NCBI RefSeq assembly: GCF_001281315.1
Contig: NZ_CP012478.1
Coordinates: forward strand, 1 to 64,000
DNA: 64,000 nt
DNA from: Arthrobacter sp. ERGS1:01
GTDB taxonomy: Bacteria > Actinomycetota > Actinomycetes > Actinomycetales > Micrococcaceae
Direction of reading: 5' to 3'
The notes under the pieces were generated by a model that was not told the origin of the DNA, did not search any database, and was given only the letters and a program-made list of their open reading frames with translations. Positions 1 to 9,534 of this stretch are shown piece by piece. Made by a program: the position numbers and the translations under genes. How positions within the stretch are numbered: the stretch's first letter is position 1; each line of letters begins with the position of its first letter.

Positions 1-394
1 CCATGGTCCGGCCATCTATTCTGGACAGCTGTCGAAGCCGCAACGCTGGGCGGCGCACGTGGACTCGGGCGCGAAGACATCGGCCGCATCGCCGTGGGAG
101 CCAAGGCGGACCTCACCAGCGTCGATGTCAGTGGCCTGCTCGTCGGTGTTGGAACTGTTCCCCGCGAACCCTTGAACCACCTCATGTATGCCAACGGCCT
201 CTCCGTCAGAAACGTCATGACTGATGGCCAATGGCAGGTGGCGCAACGGCGCGCTAACAATCGTCGACGAGGCGCGCCTGGTGCGCGACGCTGGCAAGGT
301 CGTCCAGAGAATCTGGGACCAGATGGACGCGGACGGGGTTTTTGTAGACGAGCCCCGGAGCGACCTCGTGCCCGCTGCATCCGGTCACGTGTAG
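1..394 (+). pseudogene. Amidohydrolase (chlorohydrolase/deaminase family), 3' end only, frame broken
   Basis: The reading frame open from base 1 gives the C-terminal part of a metal-dependent amidohydrolase: an EAATLGGARGLG stretch, IGRIAVGAKADL and a final MTDGQWQV strand typical of the composite beta-sandwich domain. The frame is lost near 235-250, where homology moves to the frame that reads ALTIVDEARLVRDAGKVVQ and stops at 394. One indel therefore separates the two parts. The 5' end, with the metal ligands, lies outside the window, so the substrate cannot be named; deamination or dechlorination of a heterocycle is the family's usual role. It lies just upstream of an amino-acid-type ABC transporter and may act on the imported compound. 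The indel may be true decay or a sequencing error, because neighbouring genes show the same kind of defect. Confidence 0.7.
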
Positions 395-502
395 GGCACG
401 GATACGCCCTGGTTTCGCGGCGTGAGCCACCGAGTCGACCGTTCGCCTATTTTTTCTTTTTGCTCATCCTCTGTACCATTCAACGAATTTGGAGTCATAT
501 CA

Positions 503-1423
503 ATGAAGAACAATGCTCCCCGGGTACCAACCCTCTGGCGCAAGCTCATGGCGGCCGCAGTGCTGAGCACCGTGATAGCCGGCACAGCAGCGTGCGGAGG
601 ACCGGCACAGACGGCGTCCCACTCCGGCATCAAACGGCAACGCTCCCTTGGCCGCCCTGGTGCCGGCCAGCATCAGAGCCAAGGCACGATCGTCGTGGAA
701 CCCAACCCGATTTTGAACCGGCCGATTTCACACCCATCGGCGAAAACGGTGTCAAGGGTTTCAATATTGACCTCATGGATGCGATGGCCGCCAAACTGGG
801 GTTGAAAGTCACCTACCAGAAAGTGCCATTCGACCAACTACTCGTCGGTGTACAGACCGGCAAATTCGACGCTTCGATTGCCGGCATGACGGACCGCAAG
901 CAACGCCAGGCAAATGTTGACTTTGTCGACTACCAGGTTGCCGGAACGGTCTTCATGGTGGCCAAAGGTAACCCAAAGAACATCACCGGAGACGCCAATG
1001 GTGGCTGCGGTATTAAGATCGGCGGCGTTAAAGGCAACGATGACGAGCGACTGGTCGGCCTGATGGCAGCGGCGTGCACCGCGGAGGGCAAGCCGGCCCC
1101 GGAGTTGGTCACGTTCCCCACAGGCAGCGACAAGAACCTGGCGCTCACCTCCGGCCGTGTTGATGCCATTTTCTGGCCTGATATGGCGGTCCTCGGTGAT
1201 CCAACGCGAGACCGGTGGAAAGCTTGAATCCGTGCCCGTGAATTTCGAGCCGAAGGTTTACCTCGGGATGATCTTCGACAAGAAGAATGCTCAGCTGCGC
1301 GATGCGTTCCTGAAGGCAACGGAGGCAATGCATGCCGACGGCAGCTACGACGCAATCCTGAAGAAGTGGGACGTCGCAGTCATCAACCTGCCCAAGCCCG
1401 GCGTCAATCTGGCCACGTCATAA
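503..1423 (+). pseudogene. ABC transporter substrate-binding lipoprotein (amino-acid type), several frameshifts
   Basis: The start ATG at 503 follows a GGAG site and opens a lipoprotein signal peptide with charged MKNN, a hydrophobic core and a lipobox ending in AAC. The mature part is a solute-binding protein family 3 domain: GFNIDLMDAMAAKLGL, FDASIAGMTDRKQRQ, VDFVDYQ and a C-terminal LRDAFLKATEAMHADGSY. These pieces lie in different frames. I infer changes near 630, at 683-686 (AAGGC where AAGGGC is expected), at 697-700 (GTGGAA where GTGGGAA is expected) and near 1200. Most read as one base lost from a short homopolymer. It would bind an amino acid or related cation outside the membrane and feed the permease and ATPase that follow. 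It is non-functional as read, unless the indels are sequencing errors. Confidence 0.8.
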
Positions 1424-1539
1424 TCCATCCGGAGGGCGGGCGGCTATACAAACCAGCAAGCCCTCCGGATTCCCAATCGCAAAATAGGACAGGTTCATGA
1501 TAATTTTCTCGAACGATATTTCCTGGGGTGGCATCCGAC

Positions 1540-2513
1540 ATGACAGTTAAGAGCATCCGCATCCGACAGGAGCCGGGAATTGCAGGAGAGACCCCGGAAT
1601 TTATTTCCCCCGGCCCGGCTTTGGGCAGCCCAGTCCCCGGCATCAAGGCCAGACGCCGGAAGCCATATGGGCAATGGGCTTCAGGGGTCCTGATCCTGGC
1701 CGTTGCCGGAGCCTTTGTTTGGTCCCAGGCGGGAAACCAGAACCTGGACTGGGCAAGCGTCGGACAGTTCATGTTCCACCCGCAATACTCAGCGGAGTCG
1801 TCGTCACACTCGAGCTATCCGTCTTTTCGATGGTGATTTCCGTAGTGCTGGCGTTCGGTATTGCACTGATGTGCCAGAGCAGGAACCGGTTCACAGCGGC
1901 AGTGGGTCAGATCTACGTGTGGTTCTTTCGTGGAGTCCCACTTCTGGTCCAGATACTCATTTGGTTCAATCTGGCCGTTCTTTACCCCACCATTCTGGGA
2001 ACGGACACTAATCAGCTGATCTCGGGGTTCACGGCAGGTCTATTTGCACTGTCGCTGGCCGAGTCGGGGTATATGGCCGAAATCATCCGTGGTGGCATAC
2101 TCTCCGTCAACAAGGGGCAAACCGACGCCGGTCTCAGCATCGGACTCACCCGCGGGCAGACACTGCGACGCATCGTCATCCCACAGACCATTCGCGTCAT
2201 TATTCCACCGACGGGCAACCAATTCATTGGGTTACTCAAGGCCAGCTCCTTGGTTTCGGCCATCGGGGGAAGCGATTTGCTCACTCAAACCCAGCTCATT
2301 TATGGCCAGAATTTCAAGATAGTGCCGCTGCTCATTGTGGCCACCGCCTGGTACCTCATCCTCGTCAGTGTCGCCAGTGTGGGCCAGTACTTCCTCGAGC
2401 GCCGGTTCAACCCCGACGGTGCCGCGTCAGGACGGTCCGTTCGGCAGCTGCTCAAAAGAAACGTCCTGTTGCAGAAATTCTCCCCTTCCCCTCGAAAGGC
2501 GGTCCGGCCATGA
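1540..2513 (+). pseudogene. Amino-acid ABC transporter permease (HisM/GlnP type), one frameshift
   Basis: From ATG 1540 (a GTG at 1528 is also in frame) the product begins with a cytoplasmic tail and one hydrophobic segment, then loses frame at about 1780, where CCACCCGC would need one more C. The continuation reads ILSGVVVTLELSVFSMVIS and the complete His/Glu/Gln/Arg-type permease domain, including the EAA-like loop [18 protein letters not shown] and [18 protein letters not shown]. It forms the membrane channel of the importer. Its stop overlaps the ATPase start (ATGA at 2510-2513), so the two were translationally coupled. The only defect I see is the single missing base, so a sequencing artefact is quite possible. 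Confidence 0.8.
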
Positions 2514-3288
2514 CGCCTTCCGCAACGAAGCAACCCCTGATGGTTGCTCACGACGTCCACAAATGGCTCGGCGGAAACCACATCCTGCGCGGCGTCGACA
2601 TGACGGTCCAGCCGGGCGAAATCGTCTGTGTCCTGGGCCCCTCGGGTTCAGGAAAGAGCACGCTCCTTCGCTGCATCAATCACCTTGAGCGCATCGACTC
2701 CGGCACGGTGGAGGTCGGTGGCGAGCGTGTGGGCTACAGCCACCATAAGGGCGAATTATTCGAACACACCGAACGGGAGGCCGCCCGGATGCGACGCCAG
2801 ATCGGGATGGTCTTCCAGCATTTCAATCTCTTCACGCATATGACCGTGCTGGAGAACGTCACTTACGGGCCCCGCCGCGTCCTCGGGCTGTCCAAGGCCG
2901 AGGCCATCACCCAGGGACGTGATTCATTGTCCAAGGTGGGACTGGCGGAGAAGGCCAAGGCGTACCCCGCGCAGCTCTCCGGCGGGCAACAACAACGCGT
3001 GGCCATTGCCCGGTCCCTGGCCATGAAACCAAAGCTGATGCTCTTCGACGAGCCCACCAGTGCTCTTGACCCGGAACTCGTTGGCGATGTTCTCACCGTC
3101 ATGAAGCACGTCGCCGAAGAAGGCATGACCATGATTGTCGTCACCCATGAGATCGGGTTCGCCCGTGAGGTTGCCGACCGGGTCGTGTTCATGGATGAGG
3201 GGCGGGTTATTGAACACGGCCCGCAGCAACCGTGCTTGACAGCCCGCAACACGAGCGGACCGCGAACTTCCTCCGCCATGTCAAATGA
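2510..3288 (+). pseudogene. Amino-acid ABC transporter ATPase (GlnQ/HisP type), late frameshift
   Basis: Nearly the whole polar amino acid ABC ATPase is intact: Walker [11 protein letters not shown]-loop VFQHFNLF, signature [15 protein letters not shown], Walker [13 protein letters not shown] and the switch histidine in [11 protein letters not shown]. Near 3222 the frame slips. CAC GGC CCG CAG should be CAC GGC CCG GCA, after which the expected tail ([18 protein letters not shown]) runs to TGA at 3286-3288. In the unshifted frame the protein instead continues with an unrelated tail to 3415. All catalytic motifs precede the break, so a protein with an altered tail could still work. It powers uptake through the preceding permease. 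Confidence 0.82.
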
Positions 3289-3472
3289 GCGTTCATGGAT
3301 GGCGTACGCCGGTCCATACATGAGAACCGAGGGGCCTGACTCGTCAGGAGGCGCTCCGGACTGCAACGGTAGGGCGGACTACCGCCTCGCCCGGTGCCTA
3401 TACATCAGCCGATAGTCTGAGGACTCCGGGCCCAGCCCGTCCCGTCAGACCAGCAAAGAGGAGCCTTCAAGA

Positions 3473-4249
3473 GTGTCCACCTTGGAAACACCGCCCACCG
3501 CCGTTACCCCACAAAGTCGGCTAGAGATCCCGGGAACCCAGCCGGTGCCAGCTGCCCCTGCTGCCCGGTCCCTGACCATTTCGGCCTATACCAAGATCCG
3601 GGACCGGATCATCAGCGGAGAGCTGGCTCCGGGGACCTGGCTCCGGGAAAGGGAACTGTCCGCCGAGCTGAAGGTTTCACGGGTTCCCGTGAGGGAGGCT
3701 CTCTTTCAACTCGAAACGAACGGATTCACCACCACCGGACCCCGTCACGGAGCCGTCGTGAAGCAACTCACGATCCAGGACGTCAACGAAATCTTTGACA
3801 TTCGCCTAAGCATTGAAGTATCAGCGGCAAGCCTCGCTGCCAGGCAGGTCGTCTCCGGTGCATGTACAGACAGTCTTCTAGAGGCACTGGCACTGGCGGA
3901 GGCCCTCGCATCCAGCGATGACGAGCACGGCAAGGCTCAAGCGAATGTGGCCATTCACGACGAGATATTCAAGCTGACCGGCAATGAGCTTCTGGTGTCG
4001 ATGATCCGTCCGGTGGCCAATCGAATGCGGTGGCTCTTTGGGAACGCCGTACATCAGGATTCCGGACAACTTTGCCTGGAGCACAGGCAGCTTTGTGAAG
4101 CCATTTGTGAGGGGCAAGCCGAGCTCGCCTCAGCACTGGCCACGGCGCACATTGAACACAGCAGGAGGCCAGCCATATCCCAACTCGAAGGGAAGCTGCC
4201 GGCCCGGCGTTCGACCGAACCCCGGGAAACCCGGTGGGAGGGCAACTAG
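3473..4249 (+). CDS. GntR-family transcriptional regulator (FCD domain)
   Basis: This 258-residue regulator starts at GTG 3473, which follows AAAGAGGAG. Residues about 35-100 form the winged helix of the GntR family (YTKIRDRIISGELAPG, LREREL, VSRVPVREAL, GAVVKQL). The remainder is a helical FCD ligand-binding domain starting at IQDVNEIFDIRLSIEV and with potential metal-binding histidines in AIHDEIFKLTGN and LEHRQLC. Such proteins usually repress the adjacent catabolic operon until its substrate or a product binds. It sits between the ABC transporter and the cyclodeaminase gene, and unlike most of its neighbours it is intact. The effector is unknown. Confidence 0.85.
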   Translation: MSTLETPPTAVTPQSRLEIPGTQPVPAAPAARSLTISAYTKIRDRIISGELAPGTWLRERELSAELKVSRVPVREALFQLETNGFTTTGPRHGAVVKQLTIQDVNEIFDIRLSIEVSAASLAARQVVSGACTDSLLEALALAEALASSDDEHGKAQANVAIHDEIFKLTGNELLVSMIRPVANRMRWLFGNAVHQDSGQLCLEHRQLCEAICEGQAELASALATAHIEHSRRPAISQLEGKLPARRSTEPRETRWEGN

Positions 4250-4428
4250 GCGGAGGTTTCCACCCTAAATGAGCCACGTCTGCTCCTCTACCTAACCCGA
4301 TACCCCGCGCGGATGGCGACCAACGGCGCCCTTCCCCGGTACGCGCGCAACGATATCCCGCGATTTGACGTGCCAACGGACCACCGGCGTTGTTTGACCG
4401 CCGATCCCACCAACTACAAGAGGTGCCC

Positions 4429-5408
4429 ATGACGCCCACTCTCACTGCTTCCATACTTGAAACATTGGTGGATTTGTGGTCGACCATCGCGGCCGTCGAA
4501 CAGCGCCTCGGTGACATTGCGAGGGGTACCACCCACCAGCCAGGGCGCACCTCCCTCCATTTGCCGTCCTCCGATACCCGCTACCTCGTGATGTCCGGGC
4601 TGGCAGATGCCCGGACCCTGACGGCCGTAAAGCTCCTATTGGTCCTTCCCACGCACGTGACGGCAAGACTGCCGACTGAGCGTTCGAGCATTCTACACGC
4701 CGACCAATACACGGGTGAGACCCTGGCCCTGCTCGACGGCAGGGTGCCCACACGCATGCGCACTGCTGCGGCAAGCGCCGTCGCCAGCAAATATTTGGCC
4801 CGCCCAGCAAGCTCCACTCACGGCCTCCTTGGGGCCGGCGCCTTGGCCATCGCTCACGTGAAGGTAATGCTCCAGGTGCGTTCCATTGACACCGTGGTCC
4901 TGTGGTTCCATAGCGCCGCCGTGGAGTCTTTCAGTGCAAAAACCGCTCACAACTCCGTCAACGCCAGTTCGGCGTCGACTATCCAGGAGGTAGTGAAGTC
5001 GGCCGATGTGCTCTGCGCTCTGACCCCATCTGTGGAGCCTTTAGGCCGCGGCAAGTGGTTCCGACCAGGGCTCCACATCAACGCCGTCGGAGCCCGTCCC
5101 CGTCCAATCCACCGCGAAATCGACTCCGCTGGTATGGGCAGTTCCCAAGTGTTCGTAGACAGCATGGAAACAGCCGTGGAAAAACCCGGTGATATGACGA
5201 AGCCGCAGTCTCGATCAGAGACGTCCGCGGAGAACTCGGAGCGGTCGTCGCCGGCCAGCCGGCGGGGCGCAGCATCGACAAGGACATCACGCTGTCTAAT
5301 TCCGTGGGCCTCGGCCTGCTCGACTTGGCCATCGGCCACGTGCTGTTCGATACCGCCGTCCGCCACAACTACAGACCCCACATCAACATGGCACAGCGAG
5401 GAGACTAA
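4429..5408 (+). pseudogene. Ornithine cyclodeaminase / mu-crystallin family protein, frame broken near its end
   Basis: From ATG 4429 (after an AGAGG site) the product follows the ornithine cyclodeaminase/mu-crystallin family: a substrate-side domain with LPTERSSILHADQYTGETLALLDG and VPTRMRTAAASAVASKYLARP, then a Rossmann fold (GLLGAGALAIAHV, SADVLCALTPS, HINAVGARPRP). Near 5190-5197 homology moves to another frame that reads DEAAVSIRDVRGELGAVVAGQ and ends NMAQRGD with TAA at 5406-5408, two bases before the next gene. Without the shift, a nonsense tail runs to 5418. The family covers NAD(P)-dependent cyclodeaminases, imine reductases and amino acid dehydrogenases, so the exact reaction is unknown. 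It fits a cluster that imports and breaks down an amino-acid-like compound. Confidence 0.8.
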
Positions 5409-5410
5409 CC

Positions 5411-6685
5411 GTGCGTGACAGGCACCGAGGTCGCAGAGGTCTGCCCGCCCCCAGCAAACGATCAACTACGGTGTGGGTCCTACTTGCCTTAGCGCTCGTT
5501 TCGATCAACCTGCGCCCGGCAATCACCACCGTCGCAGGCGTCATGGGGCAGCTCCACACCAGCTTCGGAATGGATCCCAACGTGCTGTCCGTGCTGGGTG
5601 CCCTGCCCGTGCTAGCTTTTGGAATCTCGGCGCCGTGCGGGCCCTGGCTCGCTCGCCGGCTTGGCGCCGGCCGGGCGGTGGCCGTGGCACTGCTGGTGCT
5701 CGCCGCTGCGCTTATCGTCCGTAGCCTGGTGCCTGTCCTGCTGCTCCCAGGAACCTTCCTGGCCGGTGCGGCAATCATGACTGCCAGCGTGCTGGTGCCG
5801 CAGATCGTCAAGGCCAACCGGGGGACCGGTTGGTGGATAGGGCTGTGCACCATGGGGTTCGGGCTGGGCGCCGCCTTGGGTGCTGGACTGGTGCAGCCCC
5901 TGCAGGACCTGATGGGTGGAAGCCTCGCCTGGGCGCTGGCCATCTGGGCAGTGCCGGCCCTGCTGGGTGCCGGGCTGATCCACCGCGCCGGTGGCGGACG
6001 ACCGGACGCGGCCGGACCCGTACCGGCGGCGGGGGTCCACCCTGCAGGGGCGGGCGCGGTGCCGCTCCGGAGGCAGCGAACGGCGTGGGCTGTGACCACG
6101 TTCTTCGGGCTTCAGGCGCTGCTCTACTTCGCCATCACGTCGTGGCTTGCCGTTTTCCTCGTCTCGAAAGGCCTGGGGCCGGGCGGTGCAGCAGCGCTGC
6201 TGGCCTGGTTTAGTCTGGCTGGCTTGCCCGCAAGCCTGCTGGCCCCCGTGCTGGCTGGCCGGCCGGCCGTCTTGCGGATCATGGCGCCCGGGCTGGGCAT
6301 GCTGGTGGCCCTCGCCCTCTTGGGCGTCCTCCTGGCCCCAGCAGAGCTGCAGCTGCCCATGGTGGGCATCCTGGGGGTTGTGCAGAGTGCCGGCTTCGGC
6401 CTGGCTATGGCGCTTGTTGTCATCCGCTCGGCGGGGCCGCAGACAGCGGGCAGACTATCTGCGATGAGCCAGGGGCTCGGCTTCGCCCTGGCCTCCCTGG
6501 GCCCACTGGGGGCCGGGCTGCTGCACGAAGCTACGGGCGGCTGGGAGGCCACGTTCTTCGCGTTGGCCGGGGTAGCCTTGCTCCTCGCGAGTGCCGGGTA
6601 CTTTGCCGTGAGCGGGGCCTTGGTGTCCATGGAATCCGACGAGCCGGACTCTCGGATTCTGCCGGCCTACATCGGAAGTCGCTAG
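5411..6685 (+). CDS. MFS transporter of the CynX/NimT type
   Basis: The product is 424 residues with about twelve hydrophobic segments. It starts at GTG 5411, two bases after the repaired stop of the cyclodeaminase gene, which implies translational coupling. The first segment (VWVLLALALVSINLRPAITTVAGV) with its SINLRPAIT motif is characteristic of the CynX/NimT (cyanate and 2-nitroimidazole) branch of the major facilitator superfamily. The loop after segment 2 (GPWLARRLGAGRAV) is the usual MFS motif A position. The frame is intact throughout. It probably moves a small anion or a product of the cluster; direction and substrate cannot be read from sequence. Confidence 0.82.
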   Translation: MRDRHRGRRGLPAPSKRSTTVWVLLALALVSINLRPAITTVAGVMGQLHTSFGMDPNVLSVLGALPVLAFGISAPCGPWLARRLGAGRAVAVALLVLAAALIVRSLVPVLLLPGTFLAGAAIMTASVLVPQIVKANRGTGWWIGLCTMGFGLGAALGAGLVQPLQDLMGGSLAWALAIWAVPALLGAGLIHRAGGGRPDAAGPVPAAGVHPAGAGAVPLRRQRTAWAVTTFFGLQALLYFAITSWLAVFLVSKGLGPGGAAALLAWFSLAGLPASLLAPVLAGRPAVLRIMAPGLGMLVALALLGVLLAPAELQLPMVGILGVVQSAGFGLAMALVVIRSAGPQTAGRLSAMSQGLGFALASLGPLGAGLLHEATGGWEATFFALAGVALLLASAGYFAVSGALVSMESDEPDSRILPAYIGSR

Positions 6686-7580
6686 ATGTACTTGCCAAGG
6701 GACATTAGCAACATGCGGCGCGGCTGAGCGACATGAACAAGACCACTGGGCGAGATAGAACTTGTGTAGAGGTCCATCGATTCAACCCAGAGGTGTTCTT
6801 CAGTTCTACGCAATTCAGTCGGGCAAATCTCAGTGCTGGTTGAAATGCGAGCCGTTTTGTGGGGGGAATACTTCGCCACGTTGATGGGACTATTTTGGCT
6901 CTTCAGAATCCACGGTGTAATTTCTGTCTGAATCCGCCGGATTCCAGTAATGATCTGGCGACGTAGTTGGTGAGGTTCCGGAGGCCTAGGGCTGAGCCTC
7001 GGTGGTGCTCTAGCCTCCCGTCAATTGTCTCGCTTGGGCCGCTGGAGGTACCGGGTCGGTCGAAGTAGGCGAGCACGTCCGTTGCCCGGCGTTTGAGTGT
7101 CCGCCCCAACGTTTTGAGTTCCGTGGGCCGGACTCCGGTGCTGAGGGGTCCAATCTCGGCCTGCATCTGTTTCTTTCCTTGGGCTCGGTCTAGTTCGCGG
7201 TCGGCGATGGTCATGCGTTGGTAGATGCCCCAGGTGGCTGCCACTTCACCATATGTACCCAGAGCTAAATGGTTTTTCAGTCGCTTTTGTTTTTTCTCGG
7301 TAAGCAACCCTCCGCCGCTATGAAGGGTTCGTCTGGCTTTGTAGAGCGGGTCGCCGGCACGTCCACGGTGCCCGGACGTTGTCTGTTGAACCCTGCGCCG
7401 GCACACATCCAGTGCGTCCCCGGCCAGGCGAGGCCGTCCCGCAAGCCGTTGGCGGATTCAACCGGTCGTTGCACCACCACCTTTGTTGTGAGGTGTGGTG
7501 CATGCATTCGAGGATGAATTCATCAAGAGGTCTTCTCTTTGTCACTCAGCCACGCCGCATGTCCCTAACGTCCCTGGGTA
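6685..7580. repeat. Imperfect inverted repeat (~50 bp arms) around a transposase remnant
   Basis: The reverse complement of about 6685-6735 matches about 7530-7580 at roughly three quarters of positions. The shared core reads like CTCAGCCRCGCCGCATGT followed by CTAAYGTCCCT. The arms enclose the ISL3 transposase remnant at 6903-7420. They are too diverged to be the ends of a young insertion, so they may be decayed ends or two copies of an older interspersed repeat. I see nothing else recognisable in 6686-6902. Confidence 0.45.
6903..7420 (-). pseudogene. ISL3-family transposase, C-terminal remnant
   Basis: Read leftward, this encodes the last ~165 residues of an ISL3-type DDE transposase: a CRRRVQQTTSGHRGRAGDPLYKARRTLH block, then WGIYQRM, LKTLGRTLKRRATDVLAYFD, RPGTSSGPSETIDGRLEH, RGSALGLRNLTNYVARSLLE and SGGFRQKLH before a stop at 6903. 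The E in SETIDGRLEH is probably the last catalytic acid. Upstream (7420-7545) fragments such as VVQRPVESA appear in other frames, so the first two catalytic aspartates are lost to indels or deletion. The copy is clearly inactive. It marks past insertion between the catabolic cluster and the urate operon. Confidence 0.7.
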
Positions 7581-7945
7581 ATACACCTAGTCCGTCCCTC
7601 TGCCGGATACGGTGAGAAGTCGTCCTCGCTCCTTGCTGCAGGCCACGTTGGGATTGATCGTGGAAACCGATTCTCCTGCCGGTGCCCGAGATTGGCATGG
7701 GTAGTGGCATCACCTTGGTGTGGTGCCACTACCCATGGATCGGACGTCTCTGTCGGCGGGTTCCGGTCCTGTGTTTCCCAGGGTTTCCGGGAGTTCGTTG
7801 AGAGAAGGATCCGGGTGGAGCAAGTGGCGATGAGCTCGTGATCTCACGTGAACGGGGTAATTCTTTTCGCTGGAGCACGATTCTCATCGTCGACGTTCGA
7901 GATGGGCTGTCGCTGACCACTTAGCTACTTGGTCTGCGCGACTTC
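7421..7945. other. Intergenic stretch with transposase debris and one long hairpin
   Basis: About 525 bases with no intact gene. The left part holds frame-broken transposase fragments. The right part, downstream of the urate permease, has a strong hairpin (7696-7737) and otherwise nothing I can assign. Confidence 0.5.
7696..7737. terminator. Perfect 14-bp inverted repeat, possible terminator
   Basis: Arms CATGGGTAGTGGCA (7696-7709) and its exact complement (7724-7737) flank a 14-base loop that itself contains CACC-TT-GGTG. It lies about 210 bases past the stop of the leftward permease gene and could end that transcript. There is no clear U-tract, so it may instead be a mobile-element footprint. 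Confidence 0.5.
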
Positions 7946-9427
7946 TTAGTGGCCTGTGGCGGGTTTGTTCACGAGGGGGATTTCGCGGCCGTCGGCATCG
8001 AGGATCTTTCCATCTTCGCACCGGTCGCCGTCTTTGAGATGGGTCAGGATGGAGATATCGATTTGGCGGTCCGTGCCGGCGGCAAAGACCGACGGGTTCT
8101 CGGAGTTGCCGCGTTTGAGGTGGTTGAAGAGTAGGTTCAACAGGATCGCCATGAGGGCGGCGGAGCTGATGCCGGAGTGGAAGATCGTGGAGAACCAGGT
8201 GGGGAAGTCGTCGTAGAAGGTCGGTGAGGCGATCGGGAGCATTCCAAATCCGAGGGCGACCGCCACGATGATCAGGTTCATGTTGTTCTTGTAGTCGACA
8301 GTGGCGAGGGTGCGGATGCCGCTGGCGGCTACGGTGGCGAACAAAACGATGCCGGCGCCGCCCAGGACGGACATGGGAACCGCCGCGACGATCCGGCCCA
8401 CGATCGGCAGCAGTCCCAGGGCAACCAGAATCACGCCGCCAGCCGAAACCACGAAACGGCTCTTAATGCCGGTAACGGCCACGAGCCCCACGTTTTGGGC
8501 GAAGGCGCTTTGGGTGAATGATCCAAAAATGGGAGAGACGATGCTGGAGGCCATGTCGGCGCGAAGGCCGGCGGCGATGCGCTTTGAGTCCACCTTGGTT
8601 CCAACGATCTCACCCACCGCTAAAATATCCGCCGTGGTTTCGGTCAGGATCACAAGCACGACAATGACCATGGAAATGATCCCAGCGATCTGGAACGTGG
8701 GCATCCCCAGATGGAACGGTGTTGGGAACGCGAAGAACGGACCGACGCCGACCTTGGAGAAGTCTGCCTTGCCAAGGATAACGGCCACAACCGTGCCAAT
8801 GATCATGGCCAGCAGGATCGAGAGCCGGGAGATCGTGGCGTTACCCAGCTTGCTCAGCAACAACACGATGGCCAGTGTCCCAAAAGCGAGCAAGATATTG
8901 GAGGTGCTGCCATAGCCGGGAGCTTTGGCATTGCCACCCATCGCCCAGTTCGCTGCGACCGGCATGAGGGTCAGCCCGATCGTGGTGATGACGGTTCCGG
9001 TGACCACGGGTGGGAAGAATTTGACGATCTTTGAAAAGATGGGGGCGATCAGCAATCCTATTGCCGCGGAAACGATGACGGCACCGAAGACGGCCTGGAT
9101 TCCACCGCCGCCGTTGACGATCGCCACCATCGTGGCCACCGACGCGAACGAGACCCCCTGGACCAGGGGGAGCTGGGAGCCGAAGAACGGCACGCCGAGC
9201 GTCTGCAGGAGCGTGGCAAGCCCGCCCATGAAAAGGGCTGCTGCGATGAGCAAACCAATGTCCTGCCTGTTCATCCCGGCGGCCTGGCCGATGATCAGGG
9301 GGACGGCGATGATGCCGCCGTACATGGTCAAAACATGCTGGAGGCCGTAGATGAAACTTGGCCCGATTCCGAGCCTCTTGTCCTCGGGACGAATGATTTC
9401 GGTGGATGGAGCTTGGATCTTGGTCAT
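7946..9427 (-). CDS. Nucleobase:cation symporter-2 family permease (xanthine/urate type)
   Basis: This 493-residue protein has 12-14 hydrophobic segments and starts at ATG 9427, directly behind AAGGAGGTCC, a near-perfect ribosome site. It carries the NCS2 signature QNVGLVAVTGIKSR after FGSFTQSAFA, and the ETTADILAVGEIVG helix seen in the xanthine/urate branch. It lies downstream of uricase, hydroxyisourate hydrolase and UraD genes in the same direction, so proton-coupled import of urate or xanthine is the best guess. The short polar C-terminus (LTHLKDGDRCEDGKILDADG) is outside the transport core. A GC-rich hairpin upstream may tune its expression relative to the enzymes. Confidence 0.88.
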   Translation of the reverse strand: MTKIQAPSTEIIRPEDKRLGIGPSFIYGLQHVLTMYGGIIAVPLIIGQAAGMNRQDIGLLIAAALFMGGLATLLQTLGVPFFGSQLPLVQGVSFASVATMVAIVNGGGGIQAVFGAVIVSAAIGLLIAPIFSKIVKFFPPVVTGTVITTIGLTLMPVAANWAMGGNAKAPGYGSTSNILLAFGTLAIVLLLSKLGNATISRLSILLAMIIGTVVAVILGKADFSKVGVGPFFAFPTPFHLGMPTFQIAGIISMVIVVLVILTETTADILAVGEIVGTKVDSKRIAAGLRADMASSIVSPIFGSFTQSAFAQNVGLVAVTGIKSRFVVSAGGVILVALGLLPIVGRIVAAVPMSVLGGAGIVLFATVAASGIRTLATVDYKNNMNLIIVAVALGFGMLPIASPTFYDDFPTWFSTIFHSGISSAALMAILLNLLFNHLKRGNSENPSVFAAGTDRQIDISILTHLKDGDRCEDGKILDADGREIPLVNKPATGH

Positions 9428-9490
9428 AGCGGACCTCCTTGTCTGCTTACCCTTGGTATGCGTGCAGCCCGCTTTGGGAGCTGCCGCCTC

Positions 9491-9523
9491 GGGTGGGTGG
9501 GGGTTGCGGCCCCCGACCCACCC
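9491..9523 (-). terminator. GC-rich hairpin between uricase and permease genes
   Basis: GGGTGGGT-GGGGG pairs with CCCCCGACCCACCC around a small loop, with one bulge. It sits in the 107-base gap between the uricase stop (9535) and the permease start (9427). It probably stabilises or partly terminates the upstream message. Confidence 0.5.
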
Positions 9524-9534
9524 ACTGATGACTT

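Noticed and set aside
94..1227. A single long open frame that could be annotated as one 377-residue protein
   Set aside because: It joins the shadow of an amidohydrolase tail, a non-coding gap and the middle of a binding protein. The homologous pieces change frame on both sides, so it is not one gene.
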